The position numbers and the translations under genes are program-made. The notes under the pieces are model-generated. The model saw only the letters and a list, made by a program, of their open reading frames with translations, was not told where the DNA came from and made no database searches. From CAZABP01 sp964483245 (lineage in GTDB: Bacteria; Planctomycetota; UBA1135; UBA2386), in contig CAZABP010000038.1 of NCBI GenBank assembly GCA_964483245.1, positions 1 to 46,127 of the forward strand: a stretch of DNA of 46,127 bases, given 5' to 3'. Positions 7,404-18,202 of the stretch are shown here, piece after piece. Positions within the stretch are counted from its first letter, which is position 1, and each line of letters opens with the position of its first letter.

Positions 7404-8996
7404 ATGTTCGACACGCTGCGCACCGGAATCGACGGTCTCGACAGTCTCCTCGGCGGTGGAATCCGGTATCCAGCGCAGACCGCAGCATTCGTGTTCGTGA
7501 CGGGCGGGCCTGGGACCGGCAAAACCCTGCTCGCACTCGAGTTGGTCGTGCGCGCCTGGCTCGATGCGCCGCACGGCAGCACGTGCCTGTTCTATTCGGT
7601 CGAGCAGTCACCTGAGAACCTGCAGTCCAAGCTGGCCTCCGACTTCGAGTACTTCGGGAGTCAGGCAGAGATCCACCTGCTCGACCGCGAGGTACCGGGA
7701 CGGCTCTGCCTCGAAGCGCGCCAGGACGGTCGCACGACGCGACTCGTCCTCACGCAGGCGATCGCGGCGAACCTGCAACGGGATCTCGCTCGCGGCGGCC
7801 TCGTCGATGTGGATTGGATCCAAGCAGAGATCGGCAACTACGGATTGACCGGCAGCGTGCACATGGTGGTGCTCGACAATGTCGGCCTGCTGCTGACGGA
7901 CCTGGACTACTTCGGCAAGCGCACCGCGCTGCTCGAAACCCGGCGCAAGCTGATCCAGAGCCGCATCCATGGCATCTTCGTGCAGGAGGAGACGGATCCA
8001 CGCGACCTGCGACTGCCGAGTGCAGAAGAGTTCTCGACCGACCTCCTCGTGCGCCTCGCCTTCCGCGACCACGGCGAGTCGTTCAAGGCCCGCACCGTCG
8101 AGATCCTGAAGGCCCGGCATCAGTACTACTACCGCGGTACACATCACTTCTCGATCGCCGGGCGCGGCATCAACCGGGACATCTACCTCGGCGCCCGCAA
8201 CGAACGCGGCCCCGGCATGCACATCTATCCATCAGTCCCCGCGCAGCTCTCGATCGCGCGCGATCGCAGCGGGTTCCGCGTGCCCCGACGCGGGGACCAG
8301 GTGCTCGACCTCGGTCATTCCCAACTCGCTGCCTGCTTCCTCAACGGTTCCGGCCCAACCGCAGGATCCTCGACCGTGATCCTCGCGGAACCGGGCACGC
8401 GCTACACGTACATGGCGCTGCGGTTCCTCGCCGCCGGACGCCGCGCGGGCGAACACACGATCATGGTCTCGACCAAGGAGGACCAGGACGCCCTACGAAG
8501 GATCTGCGCGAGAGAGCCTGCGCTGCGCGATTGGTGCCTCGAGGACGGCGACCGCTTCCGCCCCGGATTCCGGGTGCTCTACCTCCATCCCGAATTCATC
8601 AGCAGCGGCAAGTTCACGTGGGACTTGATGCGGATCGTCGAAGGGGGTCACGGTGGCGAAAGCGGTACGCCCGCGCGTCGACTGGCGTTCGACAACATCT
8701 TCCGGCTCGCCGACCGATTCCCGCTGATCAGCGATCAACGTTTCCTGATCCCTGCTTGGCTGGACCTGCTGCGCTACCGTGGTGTCACGCCGCTGTTCGT
8801 CGATCTCGTACCTCCCGGAGCTGCGCTCGCCAGGCGTGATTTCGATCCTTCGCCGTACATGACCACCTTCGACAACGTGTTCCACCTGTTCCTCGATGGC
8901 GCGGGTGCCGAACAGCGGCCCCACTTCCGTGTGCTGAAGTCGACCGCCAACGATTTCTCGCAAGTAGCCGTGCCGCTGAACTATCGGCAGGCCTGA
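7404..8996 (+). CDS. KaiC/RecA-superfamily ATPase with degenerate second half
   Basis: A 530-residue KaiC-like protein. The N-terminal half opens with LRTGIDGLDSLLGGGI, the usual KaiC-domain start. The Walker A motif GGPGTGKT lies at residues 34-41, and the Walker B-like VHMVVLDNVGLLL near residue 155. The position that reads EESP in KaiC is VEQSP here, so the second acidic residue is Gln. The C-terminal half (from about 310) repeats the fold, but its P-loop reads AEPGTRYTY and lacks the Gly-Lys-Thr. It ends without a recognisable DNA-binding domain. KaiC-like proteins form ATP-driven hexamers used in timing or signalling. The stop is one base from the next start, which fits stoichiometric expression with the amidoligase. 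Confidence 0.85.
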   Translation: MFDTLRTGIDGLDSLLGGGIRYPAQTAAFVFVTGGPGTGKTLLALELVVRAWLDAPHGSTCLFYSVEQSPENLQSKLASDFEYFGSQAEIHLLDREVPGRLCLEARQDGRTTRLVLTQAIAANLQRDLARGGLVDVDWIQAEIGNYGLTGSVHMVVLDNVGLLLTDLDYFGKRTALLETRRKLIQSRIHGIFVQEETDPRDLRLPSAEEFSTDLLVRLAFRDHGESFKARTVEILKARHQYYYRGTHHFSIAGRGINRDIYLGARNERGPGMHIYPSVPAQLSIARDRSGFRVPRRGDQVLDLGHSQLAACFLNGSGPTAGSSTVILAEPGTRYTYMALRFLAAGRRAGEHTIMVSTKEDQDALRRICAREPALRDWCLEDGDRFRPGFRVLYLHPEFISSGKFTWDLMRIVEGGHGGESGTPARRLAFDNIFRLADRFPLISDQRFLIPAWLDLLRYRGVTPLFVDLVPPGAALARRDFDPSPYMTTFDNVFHLFLDGAGAEQRPHFRVLKSTANDFSQVAVPLNYRQA

Positions 8997-8997
8997 A

Positions 8998-10919
<1,922 letters not shown>

Positions 10920-10923
<4 letters not shown>

Positions 10924-12086
10924 CGGGGCCGGCTGCAGCCACGCCGATTGCGCGGGTGCTCGGTTGCGTGGATCGCGGGCACATGGGGCCCCTCGTGCTC
11001 GCGATCGGGGGCATCCACGGCAACGAGCCCGCTGGTGTGCAGGCCGCACAGCGAGTCATCGAAGTACTCGAGCAGGACGCCATCCCCCTGCGCGGGAAGT
11101 TCGTGGCGCTCGCCGGCAACCTTGCCGCACTCGCCCAGCGGCGCCGCTACATCGACATGGACCTGAACCGCCTTTGGGCTGCTCCGGGTCCGGCAACGGC
11201 GGCGGACCATGCCGAGCAACGCGCCCTCGCCATGACGTTCGAGGAGCTCGTGACCGGGTGGCGTGGACCCGTCATCGCGATCGATCTGCACACGAGTTCT
11301 GCTGATGGAACGCCGTTCACGTGTGCAGCCGATACGCTGCCGAATCGCAAGCTTGCGTTGGCGCTGCCGGTTCCGCTCGTGCTCGGGCTCGAGGAAGCCG
11401 TGGCAGGCACCCTGCTCGAGTGGTTCAGCATGCGCGGCCATGTTGCGCTCGCGATCGAAGGCGGGCGACACGACCGGCCGGCGACCGCCGAGAACCTCGA
11501 AGCCGCGCTCTGGCTCCTTCTCGTTTCGTCCGCCGCCTTGGGCGCGGACCAAGCACCGGATCTGGCGATGCACCGCGGACGTCTCGCCGCGGCTGCAGCG
11601 GGAATGCCACCGGCCGTCGAGATCAGACACCGGCGCACGATCTCGACAGCTTGTCGTTTTCGCATGCTCCGCGAGCTGCGTTCGTTCGATCCAGTACATC
11701 CGCGCCAGGCGATCGCCGAGGACTTGCGTGGGCCGATCCATCCGCCCTTCCGCGGTCGCGTCCTGCTGCCCCTGTACCAAGCCGATGGCGAGGACGGCTT
11801 CTTTCTGGCACGCGACGTGCCTGCATGGTCTCTCGTGTTCACGCATTGGGCACGCCGCCTCGGACTGGATCGACTGCTACGGCTCGTGCCTGGGATCCGG
11901 TCCGAACGCGGCGACGCACGGGTGCTCTCAGTTGCAGGCGCCACGGCGCGTTGGCTCCCGCAAGCGCTGTTCCGCCTGTTCGGATTTCGGCGTCGCACTG
12001 CATGCGGACGGCGATGGCGTTATCTGCGGAGGCTCCCGAATCCGGAGGCAATCGAGCTGCTGCGTCACTCGAGGAGCCGGGCCTGA
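10920..12086 (+). CDS. Succinylglutamate desuccinylase/aspartoacylase-family deacylase
   Basis: A 388-residue zinc carboxypeptidase-fold amidohydrolase. Zinc ligands His33 and Glu36 lie in AIGGIHGNEPAGVQ, the substrate-binding DMDLNRLW follows, the third zinc ligand is the His of IAIDLHTSS, and the catalytic Glu lies in LAIEGGRHD. The first 230 residues hold the catalytic domain; the rest resembles the beta-rich C-terminal domain of AstE/AspA proteins. Enzymes of this family cleave N-acyl amino acids. Translational overlap (ATGA) with the GCS2-CBS amidoligase suggests that it opens or trims the amide made by that ligase. It is the last gene of the six-gene cluster. Confidence 0.88.
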
Positions 12087-12163
12087 CCGCCTGACCCGCC
12101 GCAGTTTCGTCGTTCGCGAGCGGATTTTTTGCCCGAAGGTGGCCTTCCCGATCCATCGTGGTC

Positions 12164-13108
12164 ATGACAACCACGACAACTCGGCAGCTATCACTGCCGC
12201 ACGGATCCCTGTTCCCGCTCGAACTCACAGCTGATCTGGGCAAGGAGGAGCTGCAGCAGCGGATGCTGCAGGCACTGCGCGGCGGAGAGATTTGCAACCG
12301 CGCACTCGCGTTCTACCTCGCCGACATGGAGCGGCGGGAGCTGCACCGCGAGTTCGGCTGTAACGACACGGCCATGTTCGCCGTGCAGCATCTCGGACTC
12401 AGCCGGGGCCGGGCGCGTGACCTGCTGACGACCGGCCGCAAACTCGCTGGTCTCCGCCGGCTGGATGCCGCGTTCGCCAACGGGAAGCTCAGCTGGTCGA
12501 AGGTCCGCCGCCTCGCGCGCGTGGCTACGCCGCAGAGCGAGCATGCTTGGATCACGCACGCCAAACATCTGTCGCACGAGGAGGTGGATGCTCTCGTTTC
12601 CCTTGCCAAGGAGGGCGACTGGCCTGCGCGCTCGACCGCGGTAGGCCGAACCCCTCCGCGCAAGCGCATCACACTCAGCGTTCAGCAGCGCGAGGCCTGG
12701 GAGATCGCACGGGCCGTCGTCGCGCAGAAATCGCATCGTGTCGTGGTTTCCGATGCCGACGTCCTCGACGCGCTTCTGCGGCGCTTCCTGGAGGTCCCGC
12801 TCGGGGAGAGCCCCGTACCGGTGGAAATGTCGGGCCAGAGCCCGCACGTCGCTGCGCGACCGCGCGCCGCACGCGTGACGCGGCGCCCCCCCAGCGCGCA
12901 GCTGCGCACGACCAGCACCCCGGCGGTACTGACGAACCGCAACCCGCAGTCGCGTCGAGCCGATCGCTCGGATGCTCCGAGTCCAGGGCGTGGCCCGCAC
13001 GCCAGCAGACCCGGCGGCAAGCATGCTGCTGGCCTGGACGCGCCGGCCGGTGATCGGCACCGCCACGTGCGCCCTTCGCGCAGAGCAACGCGCAAACGGC
13101 AATCCTGA
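12164..13108 (+). CDS. DUF222-like protein lacking an HNH nuclease domain
   Basis: About 314 residues. The first 200 resemble the N-terminal domain of DUF222/HNH endonuclease proteins: LADMERRELHREFGCNDTA, LGLSRGRARDLLTTGRKLAG, and LDAAFANGKLSWSKVRRLAR. After about residue 215 the protein becomes Arg/Pro/Ser-rich low complexity and no HNH motif is seen in any frame before the convergent acs gene. It is therefore either a truncated member or one with a degraded tail. The ATG at 12164 is preferred over the GTG at 12158. Function is unknown; many intact relatives are repeated, mobile-associated genes. Confidence 0.6.
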   Translation: MTTTTTRQLSLPHGSLFPLELTADLGKEELQQRMLQALRGGEICNRALAFYLADMERRELHREFGCNDTAMFAVQHLGLSRGRARDLLTTGRKLAGLRRLDAAFANGKLSWSKVRRLARVATPQSEHAWITHAKHLSHEEVDALVSLAKEGDWPARSTAVGRTPPRKRITLSVQQREAWEIARAVVAQKSHRVVVSDADVLDALLRRFLEVPLGESPVPVEMSGQSPHVAARPRAARVTRRPPSAQLRTTSTPAVLTNRNPQSRRADRSDAPSPGRGPHASRPGGKHAAGLDAPAGDRHRHVRPSRRATRKRQS

Positions 13109-13234
13109 GTGCCGTGGGCCCGAGACCTCCGACATTCGCGACTGCGCATCGCAGTGCAACCCGGCCGTCAGTCCGCCGCATGGATTCCCGACCACTTGCG
13201 GGCGCGCAATCGGCAGCGCCAGCACTGCCCAACC

Positions 13235-15175
13235 TCACTTCGCGCGTTGCTGCACGAGAATCTGGTCCACGACGCTCGGATCGGCCAGCGTGGTCAAGTC
13301 ACCGAATCCATCTGCATGTCCTTCCGCGATTCGCCGCAAGATGCGCCGCATGATCTTGCCCGAGCGGGTCTTGGGCAGTCCGGGAACGAGGAGCACCCGG
13401 TCGGGCGCAGCGAACGGTCCGATCTCCCGCCTGACTTGGTCGCGCAGTGCGCCGATCACCTGGTCTTCGTCGTCGACGACTGCGCCGGCCCGCAGCAGGA
13501 CGAAGGCTTGGATGCCGGACCCCTTGATCTCATGCGGATAGCCGACGACAGCGGCTTCGGCGACCAGGTCGTGTCCGACGAGCGCACTCTCGATCTCAGC
13601 GGTCCCCAGACGGTGTCCAGAGACGTTCAAGACGTCGTCGACCCGCCCGGTGATCCAGTAGTAGCCGTCGTCATCTCGCAGGCACCCATCACCCGTGAAG
13701 TAGAGACCTGGATACTGCGAGTAATACGTCTCACGGAACCTCGCATGATCGCCGAGCACAGTTCTAGCCTGACCGGGCCACGTGCCCCGCAGGCACAGGT
13801 TGCCGCGAACCCCACCCCCTTCGAGTTCGCGTCCCTGATCGTCGACGAGTACGGGCTGGACACCGAAGTACGGCAGCGTCGCAGAGCCGGGCTTCGGGTC
13901 GATCGCTCCGGGCAACGGCGTGATCAGGATCCCGCCGGTTTCGGTCTGCCACCACGTGTCCACAACTGCGCAACGGCCTTCCCCGACGACCCGGTGATAC
14001 CACTCCCAGATCTCCGGGTTGATCGGCTCACCGACACTGCCCAGAACACGCAGCGAGGTCCGCTGCGCACGCCGCACGTATTCGTCACCTGCCTTCGCAA
14101 TCGCACGCAGCGCCGTAGGAGCCGTGTAGAAAATGGTCGCGCGCAGATCGTCAACGACCTGCCAATACCTCCCCGCATCAGGGTAGACCGGTGTCGATTC
14201 GAACATCACCGTGGTCGCGCCGTTGCAAAGCGGTCCGTACACGATGTAGCTGTGCCCGGTGATCCATCCGATGTCGGCCGCGCAGAAATGCACGTCGCCC
14301 TCATGCCAGTCGAACACGTGCTTGTGCGTGTGTGCCGCGAACAGGAGGTAGCCCGCCGTCGTGTGCAGGACGCCCTTCGGCTTGCCCGTAGAACCGGATG
14401 TGTAGAGCACGAACAGGGGCGCTTCCGAGTCCATCCACTCGACTGGGCAGCTCGCACGCTCCTTCTGCTCCTCGTCAGCGAGCCAGAGATCCCTGCCGGC
14501 CTGCATCGGCACGTCCGTGTCGGTTCGCCGCACGACGAGCACCCGGCTCACGCGCGTTCCGGCAATCGCTCGGTCGACAGTCGCCTTCAGCGGTATCCGA
14601 CGCCCGCCGCGACAGCCTTCGTTCGCAGTGAGCACGATCCGGCAGTCGGCGTCGAGAATCCGCCCCCGCAGAGACTCCGCCGAGAAGCCCGCGAACACCA
14701 CGGAGTGGATCGCTCCGATGCGGGCGCAGGCGAGCATGCTGAACGCGAGCTCCTTCACCATGGGCAGGTAGAGGCACACGCGGTCGCCACGCCGCACGCC
14801 ATGCGTGAGGAGCACGTTGGCGATTCGTGACACACCTTGGTGCAGGTCCCGGTACGTGATCGTTTCGTACTGGCCTGGTTCGTCGCCCACCCACAGGATC
14901 GCCGGCTGGTCTGCCCGTTCCGGGAGGTGCCGGTCGACACAGTTGAAGGCTGCATTCAATTTGCCGCCGACGAACCACGCGTTCTCACCGGCAGCGAAGT
15001 CGGATTGCACGACCGTGTGGTACGGATGGAAGAACGAAAGCAGGCTCGCCTCGCGGTCCCAGAACCCCTCGGGATCGCGAATCGAGTCCTCGTACCGCTG
15101 CAGGTACTCGTCGTGGGAACCGATATGAGCTCGACGCCGGACGGCGACTGGAATCGGGTGCTTCGGAACATTCAT
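13235..15175 (-). CDS. acs: Acetyl-CoA synthetase (AMP-forming)
   Basis: About 646 residues, full length for the family. It activates acetate with ATP and CoA to acetyl-CoA in the cytoplasm. Motifs visible are the P-loop-like LFVLYTSGSTGKPKGVLH, DIGWITGHSYIVYGPL, the VDTWWQTETGG adenylate motif, YFTGDGCLRDDDGYYWITGRVDD, and the C-terminal RSGKIMRRILRRI holding the Lys that is acetylated in regulated homologues. The ATG at 15175 is chosen; a TTG at 15190 is in frame. The gene begins 30 nt after the stop of a lipoprotein gene and is probably transcribed with pepA. It converges on the DUF222-like gene. Confidence 0.95.
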   Translation of the reverse strand: MNVPKHPIPVAVRRRAHIGSHDEYLQRYEDSIRDPEGFWDREASLLSFFHPYHTVVQSDFAAGENAWFVGGKLNAAFNCVDRHLPERADQPAILWVGDEPGQYETITYRDLHQGVSRIANVLLTHGVRRGDRVCLYLPMVKELAFSMLACARIGAIHSVVFAGFSAESLRGRILDADCRIVLTANEGCRGGRRIPLKATVDRAIAGTRVSRVLVVRRTDTDVPMQAGRDLWLADEEQKERASCPVEWMDSEAPLFVLYTSGSTGKPKGVLHTTAGYLLFAAHTHKHVFDWHEGDVHFCAADIGWITGHSYIVYGPLCNGATTVMFESTPVYPDAGRYWQVVDDLRATIFYTAPTALRAIAKAGDEYVRRAQRTSLRVLGSVGEPINPEIWEWYHRVVGEGRCAVVDTWWQTETGGILITPLPGAIDPKPGSATLPYFGVQPVLVDDQGRELEGGGVRGNLCLRGTWPGQARTVLGDHARFRETYYSQYPGLYFTGDGCLRDDDGYYWITGRVDDVLNVSGHRLGTAEIESALVGHDLVAEAAVVGYPHEIKGSGIQAFVLLRAGAVVDDEDQVIGALRDQVRREIGPFAAPDRVLLVPGLPKTRSGKIMRRILRRIAEGHADGFGDLTTLADPSVVDQILVQQRAK

Positions 15176-15205
15176 GGGCTGCTGCTGCAAGGATTCTCGG
15201 CTCGC

Positions 15206-16240
15206 TCAGGGGAGTGTTGCATGCACAACGAATCCATCGGGGGCTGCGCTGGACCAACGAACTTCCACCATCCGAGGATCTCGCACCTCGATCCCTGGGA
15301 ACATGCCGACTTGGCCTCGGAGGAGGCAGAATGCACCAGCGGGCGCGGCAGCCGCGGGACGCTCCGGAGGAGACTCTCCGTCGCTCAGCCGCAGCCACGC
15401 GCCGTTGCCTCGCCACTGGCTCATGCGCCGTAGCTGACTGCCGACCTCTACCGGGATCCGATCGAGCAGATCCTCGAACGCCTCACGATCGCGCAGACCG
15501 ATCTCGCATGCGATCGCGCGATCCTGGATGCGCAGCCAGACCCTGCCGTCGCAAGCGACCAGAAGCTCGCGCACGTCGCTCAAGATTCGAAGCGGCATGG
15601 CTTGCAACAGCATGGAAAAGGGACCGCCACCGCTGGTGCCTTCCAACAGGGCATCCACGATTGCGAGCAACGCGTCCGGGGACATGGAAGCGCTCAGCTC
15701 GAGCAGGGAATCACCGGCGGAGAGTCCGTTGGCGGCCTGTCGCCCGCGGAACAGGCTCGCAAACCGACTCGTTCCGGCACCGAGCCAGCCTCGGTACTGC
15801 TGCTCCTGACGCGTCAGCAGCAACGGACCGAGGTCCCCCAATCCGCAGGCCTCGATCGCACGGAGCGCGATCAGGCCGCGAGCACCCGTAGCCCGCAGGC
15901 GCGCCCTGAGCGCATCGATTGCGAGTGCACAGTCCAAGTACAGCCAATCCTCATTCGAGGTTGGCGTCAGCCGCGACCAGGCGTGCGCGAAGGAGGTCGA
16001 GTCCGCCAAGGTCGGCCACCCCACGTCGAGATCCGGTGCAACCAAGTACGACAGACCATCCTCGTGTGCAGTCGGCAGATCGAAGCGCGCCCCCAACGAC
16101 CCGAGCATGCCGGACTCAGGCTCCTGCACGACCAGGATGGCGCCACCCGGTATCCGATGCGCGAACTCCGGCACCGCCACGCCTGCTTCGTGTGTGCAAG
16201 CTGCCAGGAGCAGCAACGCACAGCGCAGCGGGAGCTTCAT
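15206..16240 (-). CDS. Predicted lipoprotein of unknown function
   Basis: A 344-residue protein with a lipoprotein signal, MKLPLRCALLLLAACTHEAG, whose LAAC lipobox places the acylated Cys at about residue 15. The rest is soluble, without a family I recognise. It has features such as LLVACDGRVWLRIQDRAIACEIGL and several Leu-rich helices, and may be a DUF3352-like exported protein. Its ATG overlaps the stop of pepA (ATGA at 16237-16240), and acs follows after 30 nt, so translation is probably coupled with pepA. The 81 residues that could be read upstream of this ATG lie within pepA and are not counted. Confidence 0.8.
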   Translation of the reverse strand: MKLPLRCALLLLAACTHEAGVAVPEFAHRIPGGAILVVQEPESGMLGSLGARFDLPTAHEDGLSYLVAPDLDVGWPTLADSTSFAHAWSRLTPTSNEDWLYLDCALAIDALRARLRATGARGLIALRAIEACGLGDLGPLLLTRQEQQYRGWLGAGTSRFASLFRGRQAANGLSAGDSLLELSASMSPDALLAIVDALLEGTSGGGPFSMLLQAMPLRILSDVRELLVACDGRVWLRIQDRAIACEIGLRDREAFEDLLDRIPVEVGSQLRRMSQWRGNGAWLRLSDGESPPERPAAAAPAGAFCLLRGQVGMFPGIEVRDPRMVEVRWSSAAPDGFVVHATLP

Positions 16241-17736
16241 CGTTGGGCGCGCAGGAAGCGCAGCAGCGTTCGCACACCGAATCCGGTGGCGCCGTGCCGC
16301 CAATAGTCTCTGGTCCGACCTTCCCAGGCCGTTCCCGCTATGTCGAGGTGGGCCCAGGGCGTTCCCTCGACGAACGCAGCCAGGAACGCCGCGCCCGCAA
16401 TGGTGCCACCTCCATCCCCGGGTGAGTTGATGTTTCGCAGGTCGGCGAAGCGGCTCTTCATCTGCTCGCGGTGTGCCGGCCACAGCGGCAGCTGCCAGAG
16501 TGGCTCTGCTGCGTACGTTCCGGCGTCGATCAGCTCATCGATGAGCTCCTGGTCGGTCCCAAGGATGCCGGCTGCCTCGTGACCCAGCGCAACGATGCAG
16601 GCGCCGGTCAGCGTCGCCAGATCGACGATTCGATCCGGCGCGTAGACCTTCTTGCACCATGCGAGCGCATCTGCCAGGACGAGTCGACCTTCGGCATCCG
16701 TGTTCAGTACTTCGATCGTCGTGCCGTCGCATGCCCGTACGACATCGCCCGGTCGCTGCGCGTCCGCGTCCGGCATGTTCTCCACCGCAGCGATGATTCC
16801 GAGCACGCGTAGCCTGCGCGCGTCCGACATGCCCCCGTGCCGGATCGCGTGGAACAGGCCGAGCACTGCTGCGCCGCCGCACATGTCGTAGCGCATCTCG
16901 TCCATCTTCGCTGACGGTTTGATCGAGATACCGCCAGAGTCGAACGTCAGGCCCTTCCCCACGATCGCGACCGTACGCTTTGCACCCGCAGGACGGTGGT
17001 CCAGCACGATGAGTTTTGGCGGCAAGGCGCTGCCACGTGCGACTCCGAGCAGAGCTCCCATGCCAAGCTGCTCGAGCGCGCGCCGTTCGAGGATCCGCAC
17101 ACGCACGGAGCCCCCGCCCAACTTGCGTGCTTCGGCTGCCAGATACGCCGGCGTCGCCAGGTTCGGCGGCATGTCCGCGAGCCGGCGCGCGAATGCCGTG
17201 GCCTCGGCGCCGATACGGCCTAGCTCCCAGCCACTCTCGAACCCCCGCCGCCAGACCGCGGCACCGCCCACCAGCCGCACGTCTGCGCGCTGCCCCTTCC
17301 GCGGCTTCGGCGTTTCCTTGCGCGGCGGTTCGTAGCGGTAGGCACCGAGGATCAGTCCTTCGCTGACAGCCGCGCCGACCTGCTCGGCCTCCAGCTTCGC
17401 GAACAGTTCGAGTTCGAGGCGGAGCTCGAACTGGCTCACGCCCTGCTCCTCGGCCGCTGACTGGGCAAGCGCGGCGGCGCGCCGGATGCGCTCCGCATCG
17501 AGATCCTTCGCTTTCCCCAGTCCGATGATCAACAGCCGCGCCGGTGCATTCCGCGCCTGCGGACGAAAAACGGCCGTCCTGCGGAACTGCTTGGGCAGGT
17601 CTCCCGTCGCCTCCGCAGACTTCACTGCTGCTTCGAGATCAGCGCCGACCTTCGGTACCCGGTCTTCGAGGCGGAATGCGACAGTCAGGTCGCTGCGGCC
17701 GACTCTTGCGGTCGCTGGGAGCAAACGAAGCTTCAT
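16237..17736 (-). CDS. pepA: Leucyl aminopeptidase (M17 family)
   Basis: A 499-residue cytoplasmic dizinc aminopeptidase, normally hexameric, that releases N-terminal residues during peptide turnover. The N-terminal domain (residues 1-170) is the variable M17 domain. The catalytic domain carries VGKGLTFDSGGISIKPSAKMDEMRYDMCGGAAV, which includes metal ligands Lys and Asp, and the M17 signature NTDAEGRLVLADAL with the Asp and Glu ligands. It ends in HLDIAGTAW followed by ATGFGVRTLLRFL. The ATG at 17736 gives the usual family length, and a longer in-frame extension is rejected. It heads a three-gene unit with the lipoprotein and acs. Some M17 proteins also bind DNA, but nothing here indicates that. 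Confidence 0.95.
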   Translation of the reverse strand: MKLRLLPATARVGRSDLTVAFRLEDRVPKVGADLEAAVKSAEATGDLPKQFRRTAVFRPQARNAPARLLIIGLGKAKDLDAERIRRAAALAQSAAEEQGVSQFELRLELELFAKLEAEQVGAAVSEGLILGAYRYEPPRKETPKPRKGQRADVRLVGGAAVWRRGFESGWELGRIGAEATAFARRLADMPPNLATPAYLAAEARKLGGGSVRVRILERRALEQLGMGALLGVARGSALPPKLIVLDHRPAGAKRTVAIVGKGLTFDSGGISIKPSAKMDEMRYDMCGGAAVLGLFHAIRHGGMSDARRLRVLGIIAAVENMPDADAQRPGDVVRACDGTTIEVLNTDAEGRLVLADALAWCKKVYAPDRIVDLATLTGACIVALGHEAAGILGTDQELIDELIDAGTYAAEPLWQLPLWPAHREQMKSRFADLRNINSPGDGGGTIAGAAFLAAFVEGTPWAHLDIAGTAWEGRTRDYWRHGATGFGVRTLLRFLRAQR

Positions 17737-18202
17737 CGCGGAGTGGTTTAGCCCGTCGTGTGCAGACGTGCCACGCACGACCGAGGCGAAATCCCAGCAG
17801 GTGCTGCTGCGCGCCCAGTCGCCAACGAGGGGCACCGAATGCACGGGTCGATCGATCGACTCCACACTCCGGTCCCCAAGCACGCAGCGCGTCTGCGCGC
17901 CGTGCACCCCGTCGACGGTGGCGTCAGCCACCGTCGAGTGGCGGGCGATGCGCGATGCTGCGCCGCTCGCAGCAGGGGGCATGCGTGATCCGGACCCGGC
18001 CTCGGCGCGACGCGGGGGTTTGGGAACAGCCTCTCAGACGCGGCGCGTGCGGGAACGCCGTGAAGTGCTAGCGCGTGACCCGAGGAATCGTCCGGCCGTA
18101 CGCCATCCGTTCGACGCATGCCGCGCCACCGCAAGGGCGTCCTCCGCGGCGACACTCGGCGCCGAACCCTCGCTCACCGCGAGGCTCCGACGCCAGCGCA
18201 GT
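17737..18202. other. Intergenic region without a supported gene
   Basis: This 466-nt stretch lies between pepA and a secreted-protein gene, both on the minus strand. Possible reading frames through it have no recognisable protein. I found no tRNA-like cloverleaf. Its one clear structure is a perfect hairpin at 17912-17937. Confidence 0.6.
17912..17937. terminator. Perfect 11-bp hairpin, possible terminator
   Basis: TCGACGGTGGC-GTCA-GCCACCGTCGA is an 11-bp stem with a 4-nt loop and no mismatch. It lies 266 nt after the stop of the minus-strand secreted-protein gene and 176 nt before the pepA start. There is no T-run on either side, so a Rho-independent role is uncertain. Confidence 0.35.

Noticed and set aside
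16241..16483. Longer N-terminus for the lipoprotein gene reading into pepA
   Set aside because: It would bury the lipoprotein signal and overlap pepA by more than 240 nt; the ATGA junction at 16240 is the better start.
17737..18202. tRNA or small RNA gene in the gap
   Set aside because: I found no cloverleaf or T-loop signature.
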